DNA of 64,000 bases from Tritrichomonas musculus. Lineage: Eukaryota > Parabasalia > Tritrichomonadida > Tritrichomonadidae. This document shows, piece after piece, positions 18,677 to 27,300 of this stretch. The stretch lies in assembly GCA_039105265.1 (NCBI GenBank), contig JAPFFF010000039.1:1398171-1462170 (forward strand). Reading direction: 5' to 3'. How positions within the stretch are numbered: the stretch's first letter is position 1; the number at the start of each line of letters is the position of its first letter. Position numbers and translations under genes: made by a program. The notes beneath the pieces were generated by a model. It was not told the origin of the DNA, did no database searches, and worked only from the letters and a program-made list of their open reading frames with translations.

Positions 18677-19464
18677 GGACGTGGTAGGACCAAATATAAT
18701 CTCATTTTTGTATGTAAAATATCTCATTTAATATTTATTATCACAAAACTTTATCAATTAAATTGCATTAACATTTAAATATATAATACCATTTTACCAA
18801 TAATTTCAAAAATTATCCCAGAAGACAATTTGCTGTCATTCAATTTTTATGATATCGGACCTGTTGAAGTATAAATTTTTGAATAAAAAAGTAAATGATT
18901 TAAAAAAATACTCAATAGGAAATATTCAGCAAATGATTAATTTTGATATATTAATAGTTCAAGTGCTACATTTGTGAAATCGCATACTTCTATTCATTTG
19001 AAAGTTATGAATTTGGCTAAAACCACTTTTTTTTATCACCTCATTAAAATTGAATTTTAATGTATGCAATAAATAATATTATAGTAAACTTACAAATATC
19101 CCAAAATTAAACTCTATTTAAGAAAAAAGTATAACAAAATTTTTTCAGAATATTGATGATCATTAAATTTTTTTTTCAAATTATGTAATTTTGGTCAATA
19201 GGAAAAGTGAGCAAGCATGTATATATTTAATAAAAACCATTTATTTTTTGATTAATAAAGTCGTTCTGATGTTCTATTCATTTTAATGTCATTTTTAATT
19301 TGGATGCTTTTCTTTCATATACATAGGAGATCTCATTTATTATTGATTTATTTTAATAAATATCAAATATATAATATAATAATATATTTTAGAACTACAA
19401 TAACAAATTATTTAAGGAGATATTTACACATAAAATTCAAATTATATTTGGTCCTACCACGTCC
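18677..19464. mobile_element. MITE-like element, 788 bp, TTAA target site
   Basis: A perfect 24-bp terminal inverted repeat (GGACGTGGTAGGACCAAATA at each end, continuing TAAT) and a TTAA on both sides. The interior is AT-rich with no convincing gene. TTAA duplications are typical of piggyBac elements, but these ends do not begin with the usual CCC, so the superfamily is open. It is inserted in GC-rich Maverick DNA between the small-protein fossil and the 203-aa gene. Perfect ends suggest a young insertion. Confidence 0.85.
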
Positions 19465-19468
19465 TTAA
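19465..19468. repeat. TTAA target duplication, right copy
   Basis: Second TTAA flanking the 788-bp element. Confidence 0.8.
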
Positions 19469-19486
19469 TCGAAACGAAACACGATC

Positions 19487-20098
19487 ATGACGTTACGTGC
19501 CGCGAGAATACTCCCAAGTGAGACCGACAACACGATCAAACAAGAGCAGAACACCAACGTGAACATCAACATCAAGCCTCGTCAAGAGAGCAGACCATCC
19601 ACAGTTCCCCTATATCTGGATGTGCAACCACTGAACCCGAACGTAAATTTTACTCAACTTCGCCCTCAAACGGGTGGAACAGTTTCCGATACTCCGATGA
19701 TGACACCGGCATCAGCATATCCATCTCCACAACCAATCGACAGAGGTATCGCCGACATGGGAAGTGAATTGGATGAACTCGACAAGAAGAACCGTTTCTT
19801 AGAGATGTTGGTCGAGATGTACGAGAACAACCCCTTGAAGGTGAACTCCTACGTAGTCTGCGAAAGCAGGTTGCTGATGGAGATGATCAAGCTCTTGACC
19901 GGTTGCGAGAAGGTCGATTTGGTACTCAATGACGACATCTCCTGTGGTGGTGGATGTAGTGGGAAGTCCGATAAGATCATCTACGTTTCGAAGATCCTCA
20001 TCACGATTGACGGTAAGAGCGAAGACCTGAAGTACTGCAGAAACGATGTCTATAGCGAGTTCATTCGTTATGGAGTCAGCTTGAAGATGGTCTGCTAA
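19487..20098 (+). CDS. Maverick terminal-side protein (B), 203 aa
   Basis: Homolog of the 176-aa protein of element A. The N-terminal half (1-100) is disordered, with Thr/Pro-rich sequence. The C-terminal half (about 110-203) has VxSYVVCES, a VDLVLNDDISC strand, the Cys-rich GGGCSG turn, an I-rich strand and a final VC. The spacing of cysteines and strands is kept between the two copies, so the domain is real although unnamed. The start codon ATG at 19,487 lies 18 bases after the right TTAA of the MITE, so the MITE has replaced its upstream region. Confidence 0.65.
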   Translation: MTLRAARILPSETDNTIKQEQNTNVNINIKPRQESRPSTVPLYLDVQPLNPNVNFTQLRPQTGGTVSDTPMMTPASAYPSPQPIDRGIADMGSELDELDKKNRFLEMLVEMYENNPLKVNSYVVCESRLLMEMIKLLTGCEKVDLVLNDDISCGGGCSGKSDKIIYVSKILITIDGKSEDLKYCRNDVYSEFIRYGVSLKMVC

Positions 20099-20108
20099 GT
20101 GGTTCAAT

Positions 20109-20117
20109 CTCTTTTTG
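20109..20117 (+). promoter_or_regulatory. Maverick-type T-rich promoter box
   Basis: CTCTTTTTG, ten bases before the ATG at 20,128. Confidence 0.4.
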
Positions 20118-20127
20118 TGTGACCCAA

Positions 20128-20376
20128 ATGAATGACACCTTGAATGGAATCACCAACGACATCGTCAAAACGAACCTCTTCTTCAACCGTTTGAGGGAGA
20201 ACGCCTACGATGAGTACAAGAGAAGCAACTACGACGAATCCAAACTTGATGAGCTCATGCACTATATCCGTAACACATTCATCGTCCAGAGAAACATCGA
20301 TGACGACTTCAAAGAGCTGCAGCACATCGTCTGGAGAATCAATCAGAGTGTTGATAACATCAACGACATAGACTAA
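20128..20376 (+). CDS. Small helical protein (B), 82 aa
   Basis: Starts MNDTLNGITNDIVK. It is almost entirely predicted helix with heptad-like spacing and a high Asp/Asn content, so probably a short coiled coil. The ATG at 20,128 was chosen because the T-rich box CTCTTTTTG sits ten bases before it. It follows the 203-aa gene by 29 bp on the same strand. Function unknown. Confidence 0.5.
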   Translation: MNDTLNGITNDIVKTNLFFNRLRENAYDEYKRSNYDESKLDELMHYIRNTFIVQRNIDDDFKELQHIVWRINQSVDNINDID

Positions 20377-20750
20377 ATCACTGCTATCGAATGGTGAAGG
20401 AACAAAGTCAATTGGTTGAGTATTCGTGGAGATATGATCCTCGGAAGTTGGGTACCAAATCGGATATTTTTTGGGGAATCTCGTTAACGGTCGCCCATTG
20501 AAATGTTGATCGTCGAGGCCAAATATTTGACTATATAACCGTCGACGATATCCCGAATCCACCATCAGAATTGGCCTAGGTGCTTCCTATCCGGAGATAC
20601 CCGTTACCAAGATATACCTAAACGGAACCTAATCTATGTCTGGCCAGACGTGGTACGTATGTCTTTCTCTTACATCGAATGCACGACGCATCCACGAAGA
20701 CGGTTGGTTTTTGCTCTTTTTTGCTCGAGTCATCCAAAAATAGGTTCAGT
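20377..20750. repeat. Element-edge or junction region inside B/C
   Basis: No gene called. From about 20,650 it repeats the terminal-type order seen at 50-117: GTACGTATG, GAATGCACGACGCATCC, GGTTGGTTTTTGC. There are small inverted repeats (CGTGG...CCACG; TCTGGCCAGA). It probably marks an internal element edge, with the fibre gene ending right after it. Confidence 0.45.
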
Positions 20751-20753
20751 CCA

Positions 20754-23700
20754 TTACGATCGAAACACAGCGAGAGTCGTTTCATTGATCTTCTCAGTGA
20801 CCTTCCCGACGATGGATTGTTGGATTCGGAGAGTCATGGCATAGTCTTCGTCCAGGATCTTCCCGTTGAAGAGGATTACCTCACCGATTTGATAGAGATT
20901 GGCATCGTCAACAGTGAATAGCATGTCGCCGTGTGTCGCAAACGTGATGCAACCGTTAGATTCGTCAACAGAAGTGATTACCCCAACGAACTCTTTGTAG
21001 GATCCATCGACGATGACGCTGCAGATACAATCCGTTGAATCAGTAGCCGTTGAGGATACCCACTTACCATTGACTCGTTTATAGATATGTCCACTGAGGA
21101 ACACTGGCTTACCGACTTTGAAATCAGTGATCTCTTCTCCGGCTTCGATAGGGCAGTAGTGAGTGATGGAGGTGCTGGGTTTCAGATTATGTCGAGAGAG
21201 TGTGTAATCGTTGAATAGCTTCATCAACCCACCAATCAATTCATCAAGGGAATCATCGTTATCGGCTTCAATGAACTCGATGTACTTGAATATCCCATAC
21301 GCTCCGGTATCGACGAGAGGGTCACAGTGTGTGAATATCAGGTCGTAATCTTCGTAGTCTAAGTTGGGTAAGAAGTTCATACAGATCGAGACGCAGTCTT
21401 TGTTGATTTGACTATCATGATAGGATGAACCCGTTGCATCCGTGATCGCATGAGGAGTATTGGCGACACCACCAAGCCACATGATTGCCGATCCCTTATA
21501 GTTGATGAGATCAAACACTACCACGATGTTGATGCTCTTCAGTGTGTTGTATCCATCGTCATCCATCTTCACGATCACATACTTCGCTTTCGGTGGAACG
21601 TCTTGGAGACTGATTTCGATGGATGTGTTATCGAATGTCAGATACTCCACATGTTTCTGAGCTAGTCCATAGTAATCCCTAGTGGTGATATCGCTTTGAA
21701 TGAAGTTGGTGAATGCAGACATCAGGGATTGACTGTCGAGGGCACCTTCTTTCTTAACGTACCTGGCATCGCATTCACTCGTTGTCGGATAGTTGCTGAG
21801 CTTGTATATCGAGAAGAGGTCCATCAACGAACCCATCATCGCTTCATCAGTCTCAACGAACCTAACGTACTTGAATTCCCTGTACGCACCAGTATCGATA
21901 ACGAGATCATCGTGAGTGGGGAAGTTTCCACCATCAACCCCAATGTAAAACGAAGCGGCGATACCATCTCCAGATTGGTTTGAAGTGACATCAACTACTG
22001 CATATTTGAACTCCCCTGATCCCGTGAAGACAAGCAATCTACCAGTCTTCTTGACGTTGTTGTACACGACGATGAAGCTCATGCGGAAGCAATGATCGGA
22101 TGGGCATTGATAGTAGGCCACGATGTACTTCACTCTCGAGAGGTCAACCTCTTTGAAGCTCAGATCGAAATCACGGTTAATGAAGGTTAGATTGGATATG
22201 TACTTCTTGGCTTCGTCAGTGTAGTTCACGGCTTCTCTATCGTTTTTGATGTACTCGGAGAAGGTGTTCACCATAGAGTTCTTGGCAATGGATTTGTCGT
22301 CGATGACGTCATCAACACATTTGTGAACGAAAGCTGATGTGGCCAGTGATGTGTCGTTGTTGACGGTTTCGGTACTCAAGGCGAGATCGTTGACGTATCT
22401 ATTCGAATCGTTAGTGAACCTGAGTTGCTCAGCATAGAACATACATCGAACGAAATCAGCGTTCTTCGGTCTTATCACGTTATTACCCGATCGATACCAG
22501 AACTGTGCGTTATTGATGCGATTGACGGTGTTCAACGCTGTCAGAACCTCATCATCGGTGAATGTAGTAGTCGTTGTGTCTGTACTCGGAATGAGGCTAT
22601 CTTGATGAACGAACTTGTCATCGCTTTCACTCTTGGTGTATCGGTTACTGAGTTTACTGTTGAGATCGTTGATGGATGTGGTGAATGATGTTGTCGTCAC
22701 GAAGCCGTTGTTCGTTAAGGAGAGCTTGTCATCGACCTCTTTCTTGGTGTATCTGTTGTTGATGGATGTCGTCAATGAATTGATATCGTTAATGTGTTTC
22801 GTTGATGTAACGAACTTGTCATCGACCTCTTTCTTGGTGTATCTGTTGTTGATGGATGTCGTCAATGAATTGATATCGTTAGTGTGTTTCGTTGATGTAA
22901 CGAACTTGTCATCGACCTCTTTCTTGGTGTATCTGTTGTTGATGGATGTCGTCAATGAATTGATATCGCTAGTGTGCTTCGTTGATGTAACGAACTTGTC
23001 ATCGACCTCTTTCTTGGTGTATCTGTTGTTGAGGGAATCGTTGATGGTGGATACCTTGTTATCGATCTCGCTTTTGGTGTATCGGTCAATGAGTTCATCG
23101 TTGATGTTGTTGATAGATGTGGTGAATGATGTTGTCGTAACGTAACCGTTGAGGTTGTTGTTCGTTAAGGAGAGCTTGTCATCGACCTCTTTCTTGGTGT
23201 ATCGGTCATCGAGTTCATCGTTGATGTTGTTGATGGATGTGGCGAAGGATGATGTCGTCACGTAGTTACCGAAGTTGTTGTTGATGGTGGATACCTTGTT
23301 ATCGATCTCGCTTTTGGTGTATCGGTCAATGAGTTCATCGTTGATGTTGTTGATAGATGTGGTGAATGATGTTGTCGTAACGTAACCGTTGAGGTTGTTG
23401 TTCGTTAAGGAGAGCTTGTCATCGACCTCTTTCTTGGTGTATCGGTCATCGAGTTCATCGTTGATGTTGTTGATGGATGTGGTGAAGGATGCTGTCGTCA
23501 CGTAGTCACCGAAGTTGTTGTTCGTTAAGGAGAGCTTGTCATCGACCTCTTTCTTGGTGTATCGGTCATCGAGTTCATCGTTGATGGTGGATACTGCTGC
23601 GTTAATTGTCTCATTGAGTTCATCCCTTGCGGTAGTGATATCTGAAGGGAATGCTACAGTGGAACTCAGTGTCGATACGGTGGTTTCGAGGCTGTCCAAA

Positions 23701-24464
23701 TCGGTCTTCAACTGAGTGATATCGCTTTCGACTGTTGATAAATCGGTCTTCAATTGAGTGATGTCCGTTTCGGCGTCATCCATAGCGGAGTTGATGTTCG
23801 TGATGGATTCTTGAGCAGAGTCGAGGTAGATGTTGATTAGTTTGATCTCGTTGTCGATGATCTTGATGTTGCTTTCATTCTCAAGAGATCTCTCATTGAG
23901 GGTCTTGTCATTGGTTTCGAAGTGGATGAGTGATTCGTTGACGCTGCTGATCAAGGTGTTCATGACGATGTTCACATCATCGACTGTTACCTCGGGTTCG
24001 GGTTCGTCAAGGTCAATGTTGTGAGTGGTTGTATCCATCAGCATACTGAGCCCTGAAGGAGCATCAAGGTTGGGATGATTCTCTAAGTGTTCGTTGATGG
24101 TGTTTGATAGAGCATCGATACTCTCGAACATGGTGCTGCAGATTTTGTCGTGCTTGAGGTCAACTATGGTGGTGTTTTGGTCGCATTCGGCTATCAACTC
24201 AAAGGCTTTATCGATATCGGCTTTGACCTCCGACATTGACATGGGGTATCCATCAACCATCACTTCCATATCGGCTTCAAACACAGGAGTGGACTTGAAC
24301 GCAACACTGCTACCGAGGAACCCCTCGAATTTGGTGTCTCCATCGAAGGTCGCATTGTGGTATACATGAAGGTTATCCAGTAATTGGTTCCCTCCACCAC
24401 CATCTCGAGTACCCCCTACAAGGGCTTTATCGATAGCGTTCTGCTTGGTTAATATACCGGTCAT
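20754..24464 (-). CDS. Long repetitive fibre protein (B/C), 1,236 aa
   Basis: It resembles a trimeric phage tail fibre. The N-terminal 230 residues contain helical coiled-coil segments. The middle (about 290-620) holds roughly a dozen repeats with RYTKKEVDDK[F/L] or RYTKSEIDNK, the kind of repeat found in phage and prophage fibres. Two globular modules of about 130 residues follow (each with a YY/EYIxNLTF-type start and a DTGAYxxFKYVxFxE end). The last 145 residues (from TSITHYCPIE to AVFRS) are shared with the D fibre at 37,456-39,747. A host-attachment role is inferred. The start has CTATTTTTAG upstream. Confidence 0.7.
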   Translation of the reverse strand: MTGILTKQNAIDKALVGGTRDGGGGNQLLDNLHVYHNATFDGDTKFEGFLGSSVAFKSTPVFEADMEVMVDGYPMSMSEVKADIDKAFELIAECDQNTTIVDLKHDKICSTMFESIDALSNTINEHLENHPNLDAPSGLSMLMDTTTHNIDLDEPEPEVTVDDVNIVMNTLISSVNESLIHFETNDKTLNERSLENESNIKIIDNEIKLINIYLDSAQESITNINSAMDDAETDITQLKTDLSTVESDITQLKTDLDSLETTVSTLSSTVAFPSDITTARDELNETINAAVSTINDELDDRYTKKEVDDKLSLTNNNFGDYVTTASFTTSINNINDELDDRYTKKEVDDKLSLTNNNLNGYVTTTSFTTSINNINDELIDRYTKSEIDNKVSTINNNFGNYVTTSSFATSINNINDELDDRYTKKEVDDKLSLTNNNLNGYVTTTSFTTSINNINDELIDRYTKSEIDNKVSTINDSLNNRYTKKEVDDKFVTSTKHTSDINSLTTSINNRYTKKEVDDKFVTSTKHTNDINSLTTSINNRYTKKEVDDKFVTSTKHINDINSLTTSINNRYTKKEVDDKLSLTNNGFVTTTSFTTSINDLNSKLSNRYTKSESDDKFVHQDSLIPSTDTTTTTFTDDEVLTALNTVNRINNAQFWYRSGNNVIRPKNADFVRCMFYAEQLRFTNDSNRYVNDLALSTETVNNDTSLATSAFVHKCVDDVIDDKSIAKNSMVNTFSEYIKNDREAVNYTDEAKKYISNLTFINRDFDLSFKEVDLSRVKYIVAYYQCPSDHCFRMSFIVVYNNVKKTGRLLVFTGSGEFKYAVVDVTSNQSGDGIAASFYIGVDGGNFPTHDDLVIDTGAYREFKYVRFVETDEAMMGSLMDLFSIYKLSNYPTTSECDARYVKKEGALDSQSLMSAFTNFIQSDITTRDYYGLAQKHVEYLTFDNTSIEISLQDVPPKAKYVIVKMDDDGYNTLKSINIVVVFDLINYKGSAIMWLGGVANTPHAITDATGSSYHDSQINKDCVSICMNFLPNLDYEDYDLIFTHCDPLVDTGAYGIFKYIEFIEADNDDSLDELIGGLMKLFNDYTLSRHNLKPSTSITHYCPIEAGEEITDFKVGKPVFLSGHIYKRVNGKWVSSTATDSTDCICSVIVDGSYKEFVGVITSVDESNGCITFATHGDMLFTVDDANLYQIGEVILFNGKILDEDYAMTLRIQQSIVGKVTEKINETTLAVFRS
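22700..23600. repeat. Coding tandem repeats of the fibre gene
   Basis: In-frame repeats. At 22,730-23,000 there are three exact 90-bp (30-residue) periods. Longer composite periods follow to about 23,600. Copies are nearly identical in DNA, so they are recently homogenised or expanded. Confidence 0.85.
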
Positions 24465-24474
24465 TTGATTTCGA

Positions 24475-24485
24475 CTAAAAATAGG
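24475..24485 (-). promoter_or_regulatory. Maverick-type T-rich promoter box
   Basis: Minus-strand CCTATTTTTAG, ten bases before the ATG of the fibre gene. Confidence 0.45.
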
Positions 24486-24496
24486 ATGTGGGGGTC

Positions 24497-25000
24497 TCAG
24501 TACTCGAGTTTCAGGAAGAGGGTGAAGTTGTCGGGCTTGATATCATGACCCTCCGCGTCTGTGAACCATACCTTGAAGGAGTTCTTTCGTGAGATGATCT
24601 CGTATTTGCGGTTGTCGTCAGGGGGAACTAGATTGGCGTACCACACAAGGGAATCACAGTACTCATCACGGGGAACGAAGGAGCAATGGACTTCGGTTTC
24701 ACCATCGAGGTAGTGCTTACACGTGGCTCTGCAGTACTGAAACGCTATGTAGCGATCATTCGATGAGTTGACGAACTCTGGTGGTAGTATGTTGTCGTAG
24801 TCTCTGGTGATGAAGTACGTCTTGGTGGTTGGTTCAGTGGATTGGATGTTCTGCATCTGTCTCTCGTAATCGTCAACGACTCCGTCACCGTTGAGGTCTT
24901 CATATTCATCGTGAGCATCACTTCGATACGGATCAATGTTGTAGGATATTCGATTGGGGAGAGGTACGTTGTGGAAGACTCGCTGAGAGTATGTCGTCAT
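24497..25000 (-). CDS. Candidate minor capsid protein (B/C), 167 aa
   Basis: The C-terminal 110 residues are strongly conserved with the 112-aa protein at 42,575-42,913. Shared blocks are a TYFITxxYxNxxPxxFVxSxxxxYIxFQYCRATC start, YLDGETE, DSLVWYAN, PPDDNRKYE, and KVWFTD..G..IKPDN with a final FLKL.Y. It always sits beside the capsid gene, so a penton-like or other minor capsid role is proposed; all-beta patterning fits. The start at 25,000 (MTTYSQRV) is chosen because CTATTTTTACCG lies just upstream. The N-terminal extension includes DLNGDGVVDDYE, which looks like an EF-hand or dockerin-type calcium loop. Confidence 0.55.
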   Translation of the reverse strand: MTTYSQRVFHNVPLPNRISYNIDPYRSDAHDEYEDLNGDGVVDDYERQMQNIQSTEPTTKTYFITRDYDNILPPEFVNSSNDRYIAFQYCRATCKHYLDGETEVHCSFVPRDEYCDSLVWYANLVPPDDNRKYEIISRKNSFKVWFTDAEGHDIKPDNFTLFLKLEY

Positions 25001-25053
25001 GGATTTGATTTCGGTAAAAATAGTCAGTAACAGCACCTCGGTGAATGATCCCT

Positions 25054-26775
25054 TTACTCGTAACCTGCTGGGACACCTCTAGCGTGGTATCGAACACCAC
25101 CATCTATTGACCATGTCCAGTAAGTATCGCTGCAGATCCACATCTCAGGAGCAGGTGGATGAACATCTCTGACGACGGTTCCGTTATCGAGAACATCTGG
25201 GTAGAAGTATGTATCGTCTTCTCCCTTGTGGATTGGTTGTCCCTTGAAGTTGACTGTGATGGAGTGGCATCCAGTATCGATACCATCAAAGACGTATCCA
25301 GCATTGCCGCGTTCGAGTTGGAAGTTGATTCCGAATGATGTGTTATCCGCGGCTGATGTGGCTTTGTACCTCTTTCCAGTAACTTCATCGTTGAGGGCAA
25401 GAGAGAACGAGCGGACTAATTCGTCAGTGGCTTCGATGCATCCGTCGAGTTCATTCGCGATGAGTTGATGTTGAACGAATCTACCATCATGAGTTGTTTC
25501 GAATTCGGTATCTGGGTATTGTCTCTTGTTGACGGTGAGCTGACAGTGTTGGTACATGATGTTCTGGAAGCATGTGATATCCCCTGGATGACGTGGAAAC
25601 ATGAGTGTGATGTTTGTGGCGTTTCGGAGTGGAATGGATTTCGAGACGTCTAATCCCTCAGCTTTGGCAGTACCTTCGAAGATCTCGCGAGTGAGTTCTT
25701 GTGCAGGGACGATGATTGGGGTCTTAAGTGCTTCGTACAATCCCTCGATGACGTTTGGTTTGACACCGAATCCAGCACAGTTGGTTCTCGCTATCTTGAT
25801 CTCACCGTTGTTGTATAGCTGAAGGGCATTGAACTTGACGGTCCAGTGGTTCTCTTTGGCGTCTTTGATGGAGGATGCTTTGAAGTCAATGCTCGCGTCA
25901 GCTACTGCTGTGTTGAGTGGTTTCTCGGTGACTGCGTGAACGATCTTCGCTGGCATTCCAATCTGTGTGAAGTGGGCTGTGATAGGGAGTATCCATGGTG
26001 AACTGTACTCTTTGGTGGCATCGAAGTTCATGAATTTGAGTACATCAGCAACGGCTTTGGGATCGATTTGGCACCAAACGAGGGCATCTAAAGAGGTTCT
26101 GATCTCTTCTTCTACTTCACCGAGGATTCGGTTAGGATAGAGGCGCCAGGCTTGGAGTGCGAGTTGGTCTGTGAATGGGATGATGAGATCGAGTTTGACG
26201 TCAACGGGTGCTCCACCTTCGAACTTGGCTAATGGGATGTAGACACCGCACTTGCATGGCATGTAGTTCATAACGTTCTCCCAGATGGAGTGTGCATGAG
26301 GGTTGGCTGCTTTAGCGTCACGTGCTTTGATGGAGTTGTATGCGAATGATTCGCGGATGAGTTCGTCTTGGCGATAGGTGTCGATGAGCTTGCCGTTCAC
26401 CCAGAATCTACAGTCTTCGATGAATTCAACGGAGTTCTTGAAGCCGACGAAGATGAGGTTCAACCCTTCTGTATCGATCTTAGAGATGGCGTCAGCAGCG
26501 ATGTTGTTCTGGAACTTGACCTTGAATTCGACTGTGGCGTTGATGAATCCCTTCTCGATTTGGCTGATGGTGTGACCTGAGTGAGTGAGCTTCAAGCGAG
26601 TTTTGGTACCGACTGGCATTGGAGCATCTTTGTTGAGGAACTCTTCGGTAACGAAAGAGAATGTGTTGTCACCTCCGTTCTTTTGGACGAGGTTACGGAG
26701 AGTATCGTTGAAGAAGTCGAGAACATCTCCCTCGTCATTGCCGGAGTTCTTGAATTGAGCGTTCTGGTAGGTCAT
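25054..26775 (-). CDS. Capsid-like protein (B/C), 573 aa
   Basis: Candidate double jelly-roll major capsid protein. Conserved blocks shared with the D copy are, in order: SF.[T/E]V..F near 40, L.L.THSGH..SQIEKGFI, FVGFK, a [L/I]W[E/V]N.MNY segment with CKCGVYI, [D/P]FTDQLALQA..L.PN.I.GE, AL[V/W]W, HFTQIG.PA, a GFGVKPN.IEG block, IPL.NATN.[T/L]MFP, ENQL-type ISNELDG, SFGINFQLER..AGY.FDG.D.G, and QPI..GEDDTYF. The ATG at 26,775 was chosen because a GATTTTTTAG box precedes it. It is followed by the minor capsid and fibre genes on the same strand, a structural-gene cluster. Confidence 0.65.
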   Translation of the reverse strand: MTYQNAQFKNSGNDEGDVLDFFNDTLRNLVQKNGGDNTFSFVTEEFLNKDAPMPVGTKTRLKLTHSGHTISQIEKGFINATVEFKVKFQNNIAADAISKIDTEGLNLIFVGFKNSVEFIEDCRFWVNGKLIDTYRQDELIRESFAYNSIKARDAKAANPHAHSIWENVMNYMPCKCGVYIPLAKFEGGAPVDVKLDLIIPFTDQLALQAWRLYPNRILGEVEEEIRTSLDALVWCQIDPKAVADVLKFMNFDATKEYSSPWILPITAHFTQIGMPAKIVHAVTEKPLNTAVADASIDFKASSIKDAKENHWTVKFNALQLYNNGEIKIARTNCAGFGVKPNVIEGLYEALKTPIIVPAQELTREIFEGTAKAEGLDVSKSIPLRNATNITLMFPRHPGDITCFQNIMYQHCQLTVNKRQYPDTEFETTHDGRFVQHQLIANELDGCIEATDELVRSFSLALNDEVTGKRYKATSAADNTSFGINFQLERGNAGYVFDGIDTGCHSITVNFKGQPIHKGEDDTYFYPDVLDNGTVVRDVHPPAPEMWICSDTYWTWSIDGGVRYHARGVPAGYE

Positions 26776-26832
26776 TTGGGTTGTCACTAAAAAATCGGAA
26801 CTGTCGATGGGGTTCTAACCTCGTTGAAATCA

Positions 26833-26840
26833 CTTTTTTG
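26833..26840 (+). promoter_or_regulatory. Maverick-type T-rich promoter box
   Basis: CTTTTTTG, 13 bases before the ATG at 26,854. The same 13-base gap is seen for the gene at 27,301. Confidence 0.45.
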
Positions 26841-26853
26841 TATCACCACAAAC

Positions 26854-27174
26854 ATGGCATTCGGAACCTGGTTCAAAAAACTCGGGAAGAAGATCGTAGA
26901 TGGGATCAAGAAAGTAGTTCCCATCGCCAAGAAAGTCGGTAAGGTCGTCAAGAACACGGTAGCACCCATATTGGGAACCATCGGTAACGCAATCGGTGGA
27001 AAGGTTGGTAACGCTATTGGTGTCGCAAGCAAAGTCACTGGAATAGCTGGTGATAAAGCAGTCTCGATATCAGACAAGGTCGACAACTACATCAAAACGA
27101 ATGGGCGTTCAGCGATTGATGACTGGATAGCTCATGAACGAAGCCTCGGCAACCGTCTTATCCATCCAAGGTAA
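26854..27174 (+). CDS. Small amphipathic virion-type protein (B/C), 106 aa
   Basis: Starts MAFGTWFKKLGKKIVDGIKK, an amphipathic basic helix. It continues with a Gly/Val/Ala-rich segment (about 40-75) and a polar C-terminus with DDWIAHER. The start was chosen at the ATG that follows the T-rich box; the open frame extends ten codons further upstream. It belongs to the same family as the remnant at 18,400-18,637 and resembles the small proteins of A and D. It is divergent from the capsid gene, with about 80 bp between their starts. A membrane-lytic or capsid-internal role is a guess from composition. Confidence 0.6.
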   Translation: MAFGTWFKKLGKKIVDGIKKVVPIAKKVGKVVKNTVAPILGTIGNAIGGKVGNAIGVASKVTGIAGDKAVSISDKVDNYIKTNGRSAIDDWIAHERSLGNRLIHPR

Positions 27175-27278
27175 GAGGTGATTTCGGGTCCGCGTGATTT
27201 CCCGCACACCCATTTCGGAGGTGATTGAATGAGTTCGTTAATGATTGATCAGTTTCGGAATCGATCGATAAGGTTTAC

Positions 27279-27287
27279 CTATTTTTG
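27279..27287 (+). promoter_or_regulatory. Maverick-type T-rich promoter box
   Basis: CTATTTTTG, 13 bases before the ATG at 27,301. It decides the start of that gene over an upstream ATG at 27,229. Confidence 0.5.
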
Positions 27288-27300
27288 TGTTGACTCAAAC

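Noticed and set aside
20104-20565. 153-aa minus-strand frame across the B/C junction
   Set aside because: It overlaps the better supported 82-aa gene and has no T-rich box. Its second half looks like an antisense shadow.
27229-27300. Upstream ATG start for the conserved 115-aa protein
   Set aside because: The T-rich box lies inside this stretch, and the homolog in D aligns only from the ATG at 27,301 onward.
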